Of a stretch of DNA of 64,000 nucleotides, positions 57,724-64,000 are shown piece after piece. A program made the translations under genes and the position numbers. This DNA comes from JACKII01 sp963807085 (GTDB lineage Bacteria; Pseudomonadota; Alphaproteobacteria; Bin95): NCBI GenBank assembly GCA_963807085.1, contig CAWEBB010000032.1, positions 248,001-312,000 on the forward strand. The letters run 5' to 3'. The notes under the pieces were generated by a model. It saw only the letters and a program-made list of their open reading frames with translations. It was not told the origin of the DNA and searched no databases. The stretch's first letter is position 1; each line of letters opens with the position of its first letter.

Positions 57724-58344
57724 ATGCCTACCCTAGAGTTCTTTTTCGACGTCTCCAGCCCCTGGACCTATCTGGCCTTCGAGCGCATCGAAGACGTCGC
57801 CAAGCGCACCGGCGCCGAACTGGTCTGGAAGCCGTTCCTGGTCGGCGGCGTGTTCAACAAGGTAAATCCCTCCGTCTATCAGCGCCGCGAAAATCCAATC
57901 CCGGCAAAGGACAACCACTATCGCAAGTCCATGGAGGACTGGGCCGCCTATCAAGGTATCACCATCGGCCGGCCGAGCGTCTTCCCGCTGAACAGCGTCA
58001 AGGCGCTGCGCGGTGCGTTTGTCGCCATCGAGCAGGGCAAGATCAGCGACTATGCGCGCGGCTGCTTTGCGGCCTATTGGACCGAAGACAAGGACATCTC
58101 GAAGGAGGAGGAGCTGCGCAAGGTGGTGGAAAAGGCGGGCATGAACGCCGACGATTTCTTCGCGCAGATCCAGACCGACGAGGTGAAGCAGAAGCTGTTC
58201 AACACCACCGACGAAATGATCGAGCGCGGCGGCTATGGCTCGCCCACGTTCTTTGTGAACGGCGACGACATGTATTTCGGCAACGACCAGATCCCGTTGG
58301 TGGAATGGGCGTTACAGGGGAAAAAGGCTGGTGCCGCCGCGTAA
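57724..58344 (+). CDS. 2-hydroxychromene-2-carboxylate isomerase-like (DsbA/kappa-GST family)
   Basis: A 206-residue thioredoxin-fold protein. The FFFDVSSPWTYLAF start, with Ser in place of the usual Cys pair, and PLNSVKALRGAFVA are marks of HCCA isomerases, which use glutathione in naphthalene-type pathways. The end reads YGSPTFFVNGDDMYFGNDQ. Encoded 45 bases after the SDR and on the same strand as the GST, it may belong to one small catabolic operon. A strong terminator follows. Confidence 0.87.
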   Translation: MPTLEFFFDVSSPWTYLAFERIEDVAKRTGAELVWKPFLVGGVFNKVNPSVYQRRENPIPAKDNHYRKSMEDWAAYQGITIGRPSVFPLNSVKALRGAFVAIEQGKISDYARGCFAAYWTEDKDISKEEELRKVVEKAGMNADDFFAQIQTDEVKQKLFNTTDEMIERGGYGSPTFFVNGDDMYFGNDQIPLVEWALQGKKAGAAA

Positions 58345-58393
58345 GGCGCCGGCCCGGTTAAGACCCAAAGCCGCTGCAGTGGTCTTAAAGGAA

Positions 58394-58420
58394 AAAGCGG
58401 GCCCAGATCGGGCCCGCTTT
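58394..58420. terminator. Bidirectional intrinsic terminator
   Basis: A perfect 11-bp stem (AAAGCGGGCCC and GGGCCCGCTTT) with a 5-base loop. A-rich sequence lies on the left and TTTCTTTT on the right, so it can end transcription from both the isomerase and the convergent fasciclin gene. Confidence 0.9.
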
Positions 58421-58442
58421 CTTTTCGAAGCTGCCGCAGTGA

Positions 58443-58925
58443 TCAAGGCATGATCACGGTGTCGATGACATGAATTACGCCATTGCTGGCTTCAACATCG
58501 GCGGTAATGACCTCTGCATCGTCGACCATCACACCGTCGGTTCCGTCGATGTCAACGAACGTCCCCTGAACGGTCGCGACCGATATCTTCTTGCCGGCGA
58601 GGTCGCTTGACATGACCTTGCCGGGCACGACGTGATAGGTCAGCACAGCCACGAGTTGATCCTTGTTTTCGGGCTTCAACAAGTTTTCGACTGTCCCGGC
58701 CGGCAGCTTGGCGAAGGCATCGTCAGTCGGCGCGAAAACAGTAAAGGGGCCATCGCCCTTCAGCGTCTCGACTAGGCCCGCTGCCTGTACTGCGGCGACC
58801 AACGTGGTGAATGAGCCTGCGCCAACGGCGGTATCCACAATATCCTTATCTGCGGCCTTGGCACCGGCAAAACTTGCCGCTGTCATGGCAACCGCAAGGA
58901 CGAGCGTACGAGCAAAACGAAACAT
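58443..58925 (-). CDS. Fasciclin (FAS1) domain exported protein
   Basis: A 160-residue protein with a signal peptide (MFRFARTLVLAVAMTAASFA) and one FAS1 domain. The H1-like segment GSFTTLVAAVQAAGL leads to the FTVFAPTDDAFAKLPAGT block, YHVVPGKVM and the final VIHVIDTVIMP are canonical. FAS1 proteins mediate adhesion or binding at the cell envelope. The ATG at 58923-58925 has AGGAG seven bases upstream; longer frames are rejected. Confidence 0.92.
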   Translation of the reverse strand: MFRFARTLVLAVAMTAASFAGAKAADKDIVDTAVGAGSFTTLVAAVQAAGLVETLKGDGPFTVFAPTDDAFAKLPAGTVENLLKPENKDQLVAVLTYHVVPGKVMSSDLAGKKISVATVQGTFVDIDGTDGVMVDDAEVITADVEASNGVIHVIDTVIMP

Positions 58926-59210
58926 GAATGATCTCCTGTTCTGGTTGGTAACAGCCACTGATACGCCGTTAAATCCAATGAAGATCATCGACCGTTCATA
59001 ACAAAATTTTTGCTTGAATGTCCAGAGGAAGTACCCATGGAGCAAAATTAACCTGAGTACAGCATGCGGCAATTTCGCTGTGATCCAAACTCAGGGGCAA
59101 GGCTGAGAGTATGTTTCCGGGATTTGGAAGTAGTTACCTGTGGACTGCAATGAGATTGCTGCCTTTGCATCCGGCGTGACTTCAAGTGACCACGGCAGAG
59201 GTCTCCCGAA
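58926..59210. promoter_or_regulatory. Upstream region of the fasciclin gene, cut by IS1595 copy 2
   Basis: About 285 bases, less GC-rich near 58960-59060, probably holding the fasciclin promoter. No gene is seen. The right end is the 8-bp target duplication CTCCCGAA (59203-59210) of the IS1595 element. Confidence 0.4.
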
Positions 59211-60426
59211 GAGGCTTCTCCCTTTCGTTCCGGCGCTGCGAGATGTTGATGTTTCGGATGGCGGCGCGGGTGATGGCTTCCTGGTGCATGCAGGGCTCTG
59301 AGCAATTCTGATCGACGTAGGCAGCGGCTCGAGACGGTTGGATGCACCGCGGACAGGCGACGGCGATCTCGCATTCCGGGGTGTGGCGCCGTGCTCTGGT
59401 ACTCTCAGACGCGCTGCTCGACGAAGTCGCGGGCGGTTGCTGGCGCGAGGCGGGCTCCGAGGCCGAGCAGGGTATCGAACGCCACGGCTGTGTGGCGGCG
59501 ACGGTTCCACCTGAAGACGAACTCGTCGAGGTAACGCCTGAAGTGCTGGCGACGGAGGCCATGGTAGGTCCCGAGCGCCCATCTCTTGAGGTTTGAAAAG
59601 ACGCGATGGGTCCAGCGCAGGATGATGTGGGCGGCCATCTTGCCGACGACTTTCGGCTCGTGCACATGGTCGGGCAGGCCATTGTAGCCGGACCATCCGT
59701 CCGTGACGACGCGGGCACCGGCGGCGGCGACCGCGACGACGAAGGGCTTGAGCGTGGCGCCGGAGAAGTCGGCGATCGGCGCGAGACGAATGCGGCGCGG
59801 CTTGCCTTCGGGCGAGAGCTCCACCGCGCCGGCAACGAGCATCTTGCCCTGCGAGCTGCGGCCTTGACCGCCAGCGGGCGGGTCGTCCTTATGGCGCAAG
59901 GCGATCTCGGTCTCGTCAACTTCGACGACGTCCTCGAGAAGGCTTCGCTCGGGATCGACCATGGCGCGGCGGAGCTTCGTCAGGAGCAGCCAGGCGCTCT
60001 TGTAGCTGCCCAGGCCCAGTTGGGCCTGCAGTTGCAGGGCGGAGATCCCGTTGGAGTGGCTGGTTACGATATGGATCGCCGTGAACCAGGTCTTCAGCGG
60101 CAGATGGCTGCCGTGCATGACCGTGCCTGCGGTCACGGACGTCTGCCGCCGGCAGGCCGCGCACTCCCAGGTGAACGCCTTGGTCTTCAGCAGCCATCCC
60201 TTCGTGACGCCACAGCCCGGGCAGACAAAGCCCTCCGGCCACCGGCGACGCGCCAGATAGTCGGCGCAGGCCGCATTATCCGGAAATCGCGCCTCGAACT
60301 GGGCGCGGGAGAGCGGGCGGTCATGTTTCCAGCGGCTCGGCATGCGAGAACATTAAGCGAACGCACCTCGCGACGCAAGCGCAGATCACCACATTTTGTG
60401 CCGCCGGAGCCAACGGGAGAAGCCTC
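59211..60426 (-). mobile_element. IS1595-family insertion sequence, copy 2 (inverted)
   Basis: A 1216-bp element, the same length as copy 1 but in the opposite orientation. It is flanked by a perfect 8-bp duplication CTCCCGAA at 59203-59210 and 60427-60434, the duplication size known for IS1595. Ends start GAGGCTTCTCCC on both sides. It sits between the fasciclin promoter region and the end of the TauD-like gene. Confidence 0.95.
59405..60343 (-). CDS. IS1595-family transposase, copy 2
   Basis: A 312-residue transposase identical in protein sequence to that of copy 1: zinc ribbon CPGC/CAAC, DDE-type ISXO2 domain with VEVDETEIALRHK, and the RWTHRVFSNLKRW block. The frame is intact and the copy has a perfect target duplication, so this insertion is recent and may be active. 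Confidence 0.9.
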   Translation of the reverse strand: MPSRWKHDRPLSRAQFEARFPDNAACADYLARRRWPEGFVCPGCGVTKGWLLKTKAFTWECAACRRQTSVTAGTVMHGSHLPLKTWFTAIHIVTSHSNGISALQLQAQLGLGSYKSAWLLLTKLRRAMVDPERSLLEDVVEVDETEIALRHKDDPPAGGQGRSSQGKMLVAGAVELSPEGKPRRIRLAPIADFSGATLKPFVVAVAAAGARVVTDGWSGYNGLPDHVHEPKVVGKMAAHIILRWTHRVFSNLKRWALGTYHGLRRQHFRRYLDEFVFRWNRRRHTAVAFDTLLGLGARLAPATARDFVEQRV

Positions 60427-60473
60427 CTCCCGAAAAACCGGACTAAAGGCCCCTCGGTCGGAATTCTGTTGCG

Positions 60474-61571
60474 TTAATAAACGCCGCTTTCCAGCCCAGA
60501 GGTTTGAACCATCCTGACATCTGCCGCCTGCCGCGCTTCCCATGCCCGGCACTCGTCGGTGTGCTCATGCCCCCGGATGCCGCCGCGTACCGTGCCCGGC
60601 TCGCACGAGCGGTAAAAATTCCACCAAGTCTCCGGCAAGCGCACGCTGTCGGGCGGGGCCAGCCAGAGCCGGAACAGCAGGCGCTTTTCCTCCGGCTTCT
60701 CAAAGTCCTCATAGTCGGTGCGCGAATGCAGCATGACGTGGTTGTTTAAAATCTGCAGGTCGCCCGGCTCCAGATACATGGTGAACATGTTCTCCGGCCG
60801 TTGCAGGATGGCGTCCATCACGTCCATGCATTCCTGCTGGGCCTCGCTCAAACGGGGCACCGCGTCGATGCGCTGGGCGCTGAGCACGCGGTTCCGGTTC
60901 CACTTGGCGAAGGCGCGGCCCTCGCAATGATCGACCAAAGGCTGACCATAGTAAGGGCCCTCGTCCGCGGCTTCCTCGTTTTGGCGCGAGAAGTAAAAGG
61001 TCTGGTGCGCCACTTCGGCCAGGTCGGGCCGCTCGGCCTTCAGCGTGGCAAAGGCGGTCAGGCTGCTGGTGATCATGCTCTGGCCGCCGCTCCTGGCTTT
61101 GTTGTAGCAGCCGAGGGTCGCGAGATCGGCCCCGTCCACATGGAAATCCAGCCGGGCGTTGGAGGAATAGCCGCGTCCGCCTGCGCCGCGATAGTCCACG
61201 CCTGCATCCCGCACTTCGGAGATATATTGGGTCGCCTTGCCCTGAGGTCTGGCCACGCCGTGATGCAACCCGATGGCCCAGTTCAGCAGGCGGAATTCGG
61301 CCTCGCTGAGCGCGGCGCGCGGCAGCCCATGCACCAGTGCCACGCCGCGGCCATGGTGAGCCTCGCGAATAGCGGCGGCGATGGTCTCCCCCGCTTGGCC
61401 CAGGTCGAATTCGCTGCGGCGGTAGTCGACCAGCGGCCGGTCAGGGTCATGGGCGGCCTTGACCGCGGCGGCCAGGTCCGCTGCCGCGGCATCGTCGATC
61501 CGGAAGCGCCAGGAAGGGTCATCTGCCAGCACGGGAACGGTCCAGGCGGCGGGATGATCTGGCAGGTTCAT
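60474..61571 (-). CDS. TauD/TfdA family dioxygenase
   Basis: A 365-residue Fe(II)/2-oxoglutarate-dependent oxygenase. The metal-binding HxD lies in ARLDFHVDGADLATLGC, and the distal His and 2-oxoglutarate Arg lie in NNHVMLHSRTDYED and KRLLFRLWLAPP. The family includes taurine and gamma-butyrobetaine hydroxylases; this variant's substrate is unknown. The ATG at 61569-61571 (MNLPDHPAAW) is chosen for the upstream GGAGA and the Pro-rich family N-terminus. The IS1595 copy lies just beyond its stop. Confidence 0.88.
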   Translation of the reverse strand: MNLPDHPAAWTVPVLADDPSWRFRIDDAAAADLAAAVKAAHDPDRPLVDYRRSEFDLGQAGETIAAAIREAHHGRGVALVHGLPRAALSEAEFRLLNWAIGLHHGVARPQGKATQYISEVRDAGVDYRGAGGRGYSSNARLDFHVDGADLATLGCYNKARSGGQSMITSSLTAFATLKAERPDLAEVAHQTFYFSRQNEEAADEGPYYGQPLVDHCEGRAFAKWNRNRVLSAQRIDAVPRLSEAQQECMDVMDAILQRPENMFTMYLEPGDLQILNNHVMLHSRTDYEDFEKPEEKRLLFRLWLAPPDSVRLPETWWNFYRSCEPGTVRGGIRGHEHTDECRAWEARQAADVRMVQTSGLESGVY

Positions 61572-61649
61572 CGCGTGGTCTCCGGCGCTTCGGCGAGGGC
61601 GTAGGATCATTCTATCCCACATCCACGCCGTGGCGCCATAGAGGGGCGT

Positions 61650-62192
61650 TCAGTTGGACTTGTGTTCGCCGTGCTTCATCTGGTCGTGGCCTTTCATGCC
61701 ATCGCCTTTGATGCCGCCAAGCGGCTTTACCTCGAACAGCGCATCGACGCTGCCGGCCTTTTCGAAGGTCAGCGTGGCCTCGACCGTGTCGCCTTGCTTG
61801 AAGGGCGCGTTCAGCCCGATGAACATCAGGTGGTAGCTGCCCGGCTCCAGCACCACGGTGCTGCCGGCCGGGATCGGCAGCCCGTCCGGCAACTGCCGCA
61901 TGCGCATAACGTTGCCGTCCATCTTCATCTCGTGGATTTCGGCCGCCTCGGCGCAATCGCAAGAGACGGAGACGAGCCGGTCATTCTGTGCGCCATTGTT
62001 GTGGATGGTGGTATAGCCGGCGCCGGTGCGCGCGTTCGGCGGTGTTGCCCGGCTGTAGGGGTGGTCGAGCACCAGATCGCCGATTTTGGCCTCATCAGCA
62101 AACGCGGGGACGAAGGCGGGCGCAACGGCGATGGTGGCAGCGGTCGCAACCGCGAACAGGGCGGCAAGGCCGCGGGAGGCGGAATTCGCCAT
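61650..62192 (-). CDS. PCu(A)C-type periplasmic copper chaperone
   Basis: A 180-residue exported protein with a long signal peptide ending near AFA. The DUF461/PCuAC domain has HPYSRATPPNARTGAGY, the Met/His copper site around IHEMKMDGNVMRMRQL, and YHLMFIGLNAPFKQGD. Such proteins carry Cu(I) to the CuA site of cytochrome c oxidase. The C-terminus adds a Met/His-rich extension (KGDGMKGHDQMKHGEHK) that could bind more copper. The DUF2946 gene just upstream is often found with copper genes. Confidence 0.9.
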   Translation of the reverse strand: MANSASRGLAALFAVATAATIAVAPAFVPAFADEAKIGDLVLDHPYSRATPPNARTGAGYTTIHNNGAQNDRLVSVSCDCAEAAEIHEMKMDGNVMRMRQLPDGLPIPAGSTVVLEPGSYHLMFIGLNAPFKQGDTVEATLTFEKAGSVDALFEVKPLGGIKGDGMKGHDQMKHGEHKSN

Positions 62193-62297
62193 GATTTGGA
62201 TTCCTTTGAACTCGGTCGAGTGGGGGATGAGAGGGCGGGGAGTACGCTCGTTAGCAAGACGGGCGAGCAGGAGCCCCCCCATTGGCAAGACACGAGG

Positions 62298-62711
62298 TCA
62301 AAGGGGCGGTGCCCGGCTCCTGAAGCCGGTCAGGCGCGCGACGTGCGCGTGGGGAGCCGTTTCGGTAAATGGCTGGTTTGGCAGTCCCGGGATCGTAAAT
62401 CCCGGGACTGCCGCTGGTGCCGTATCCAGGCCTGGGATGGAGCCAAACGCTTGGCACCAGTAGCATGCGCCGAAGGCACCATCCGCCGCCGCATCGCCCT
62501 GCGACTCGGCCGCGAAAGGCAAGCGGTCGCTATTCGGGCCGCACAACCACAGGCTGGGGTCGAGAGCGCCGACCAGCGAGGCCGGTCCATCCGCCGGCTG
62601 CGCTGCGGCGGCCGCGCCAATGGTGAAGCCCATGGCCATGGCAAGCTGCATTCCCAGCCAAAGGCAGGCGGGGAAGAGCGACCAGCGCCGATTGTGCCGA
62701 AGTCGCCTCAC
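62298..62711 (-). CDS. DUF2946-like membrane or exported protein
   Basis: A 137-residue protein with an N-terminal membrane segment (FPACLWLGMQLAMAMGFTIG), a Cys pair (CYWCQAFG) and a C-terminal RSRAPP, the general pattern of DUF2946. The family is small, poorly characterised and frequently next to copper or metal genes, as here beside the PCuAC gene. The start is GTG at 62711. A perfect 14-bp inverted repeat lies inside the gene at 62380-62412. Confidence 0.6.
   Translation of the reverse strand: MRRLRHNRRWSLFPACLWLGMQLAMAMGFTIGAAAAAQPADGPASLVGALDPSLWLCGPNSDRLPFAAESQGDAAADGAFGACYWCQAFGSIPGLDTAPAAVPGFTIPGLPNQPFTETAPHAHVARLTGFRSRAPPL
62380..62412. repeat. Perfect inverted repeat within the DUF2946-like gene
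   Basis: Arms GGCAGTCCCGGGAT (62380-62393) and ATCCCGGGACTGCC (62399-62412) with a 5-base loop. The stem is strong and lies in coding sequence (VPGFTIPGLP region on the minus strand). It could act as an mRNA structure or a protein-binding site. Confidence 0.8.
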
Positions 62712-62822
62712 AATCCTGTGCTTCTCTCCATAAAGACCGGCGGCAGCCGATGCCGTCCGCCCAACGCCAATCTAAGCGCCCGCAACCGCGATGCGCGGGG
62801 GCATTCTTCCGCAGGGTGGCGT

Positions 62823-64000
62823 CTACTTCGCCTTGCTGTCCTCCGCCGCCTTGGCCAAGTCAGGCCCCGCATGCGGGCCGAGGGCGGCGGAGACGCCAAC
62901 CTTGGTGTCTTTGAGCGCCGCGGCGGCGCGCGGGTTTTCCATGATCTTGTTGAGGATGCCCTGCTGGGCCGCCTCGAACACCTCGCGGTGGGCGACCACG
63001 TGCGCGCGCAACTCGCGGTAGGCATCCAGCATGCCGTTGATCTCCGGCACCACGTAGCGGGCGACCAGGTCCCAGCTGCGCATGGTGTTCTCTCGGTTGG
63101 CCCAGTCGTGCACGAAACCGATGGTGACGCCATAGCCGCCAGTAAGTTCAATCAGATCGCGCAGGCGCTTGACCAGATCGTCCGGCGTGCCGATGACCGC
63201 CGTGGCGCCCTCGCTGAACGCCATCTTCTCGACGCCCTCGTTCGGGGTCTTGAAGGCGTTCACGCCCGGCCGCTGCAAGGTGCCGACACTGTATTCGTTA
63301 TGCCAGCGGAACAGGCCGTCCTTTGACTGGGCGATGGCTTCCTCCCGGCTTTCGGCGATGTGCCATTGCAGGACGATGCGCCAGTTCTTGCGGTCCACCT
63401 GGTTACCGTGTTTCTGGGCGGATTCCTCGGCGAACGACCATTGGGTCGGCAGGGCGTTCAGGCCGGCCGACGACATGGAGCCGATGGAGAGCACGCCGGT
63501 CTCGTACTTGCCGGCCAGCGTCATGCCCGACGGGCTGACCATGCTGGCGACCGCGAACGGCATCTCCTCCTGCAGGGGCAGCAGGTGCAGGCGCGCGTCG
63601 TTCAGGGTGAACCAGTCGGACTTGTGGCTGAAGCGCTCTTTCCCCGCGAGCAGGCGCTTGATCACGCCAAGCGACTCGTCCTGGCGGTCGCGCTGGGTGA
63701 CGGGATCGATGCCCAGCACATAGGCGTCCGACGGCAGCGCGCCGGGGCCGGAGCCGAAAATGGCACGACCGCCGGTCATGTGATCCAGCTGCACCATGCG
63801 CTGCGCCACAATGAACGGGTGGTGATAGGGCAGGGAAACAACGCCGGTGCCGAGCCGGATGCGGTGGCTGCGTTCGCCCGCGGCAGCGAGGAACATTTCC
63901 GGCGAGGCGATCATCTCCCAGCCGGTGGAGTGGTGCTCGCCGCACCAGAATTCGTCGTAGCCGAGCTTGTCTAGCCGCTCCACCAGATCCAGATCCGAGC
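62823..64000 (-). CDS. LLM class flavin-dependent monooxygenase, partial at right edge
   Basis: At least 392 codons; the N-terminus lies beyond the right edge. It matches bacterial luciferase-like monooxygenases: LGYDEFWCGEHHSTGWEMIASP, IRLGTGVVSLPYHHPFIVA, and GRAIFGSGPGALPSDAYVLG. A C-terminal extension of about 60 charged, Ala-rich residues ends in KAAEDSKAK. These enzymes oxidise substrates with reduced FMN and O2, and the substrate is unknown. The ATG at 63983 is inside the family's conserved core, so the true start is upstream. Confidence 0.88.
   Translation of the reverse strand, partial: SDLDLVERLDKLGYDEFWCGEHHSTGWEMIASPEMFLAAAGERSHRIRLGTGVVSLPYHHPFIVAQRMVQLDHMTGGRAIFGSGPGALPSDAYVLGIDPVTQRDRQDESLGVIKRLLAGKERFSHKSDWFTLNDARLHLLPLQEEMPFAVASMVSPSGMTLAGKYETGVLSIGSMSSAGLNALPTQWSFAEESAQKHGNQVDRKNWRIVLQWHIAESREEAIAQSKDGLFRWHNEYSVGTLQRPGVNAFKTPNEGVEKMAFSEGATAVIGTPDDLVKRLRDLIELTGGYGVTIGFVHDWANRENTMRSWDLVARYVVPEINGMLDAYRELRAHVVAHREVFEAAQQGILNKIMENPRAAAALKDTKVGVSAALGPHAGPDLAKAAEDSKAK

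Overview
The window is high-GC DNA from an alphaproteobacterium, probably Rhodospirillales-like. The main clues are the order purC-purS-purQ-purL-bolA-grxD, a DUF1476 gene (F1-ATPase zeta inhibitor family, largely alphaproteobacterial), a VPLPA-type C-terminal sorting signal and the overall codon style. No rRNA, CRISPR array, replication origin, capsid, portal, terminase or integrase gene was seen.

Layout. 1-8.2 kb: a GFA-family gene cut by the left edge, a DUF4242 gene, a secreted beta-helix protein with a VPLPA anchor, then a peptide ABC importer (two permeases and a binding protein) divergent from an M81/MlrC-type metallopeptidase. 8.5-33.3 kb: one tightly packed plus-strand operon for a contractile injection system or phage-tail-like particle. 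It holds sheath, probable tube, tail-assembly-like protein, split hub (gpD-like) and spike (gpV-like), PAAR tip, gp25 wedge, baseplate J, a further tail protein, fibre and coiled-coil proteins, a 1070-residue helical protein and a 2087-residue RHS-like protein with an HExxH motif. Phage head, lysis and AAA+ ATPase genes are absent. This locus is the best candidate for an undescribed system. 33.3-39 kb: an LLM oxidoreductase, an SLC13 transporter, a haloacid dehalogenase, a PcaB-like lyase and a small hypothetical gene. 39-43.8 kb: an insertion-sequence island, with an IS1380 element inserted exactly at the edge of an older IS1595 element, followed by an IS256 element. 44.2-58.9 kb: mostly housekeeping genes (threonine aldolase, DUF3108, tRNA-Val, MFS exporter, DUF1476, NRDE, a decayed VapBC pair, the purine genes, bolA, grxD, an ABC-2 exporter, GST, SDR, a DsbA-like isomerase and a fasciclin protein). 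59.2-60.4 kb: a second IS1595 copy, inverted relative to the first, with a perfect 8-bp target duplication. 60.5-64 kb: a TauD-like dioxygenase, a PCu(A)C copper chaperone, a DUF2946 protein and an LLM monooxygenase cut by the right edge.

Several genes that should be intact, including purL, threonine aldolase, baseplate J and an IS1380 transposase, carry single-base shifts. Most are one extra base in a short homopolymer. The pattern looks more like sequencing error than gene decay, so these genes are given here as full-length with the shift positions stated.
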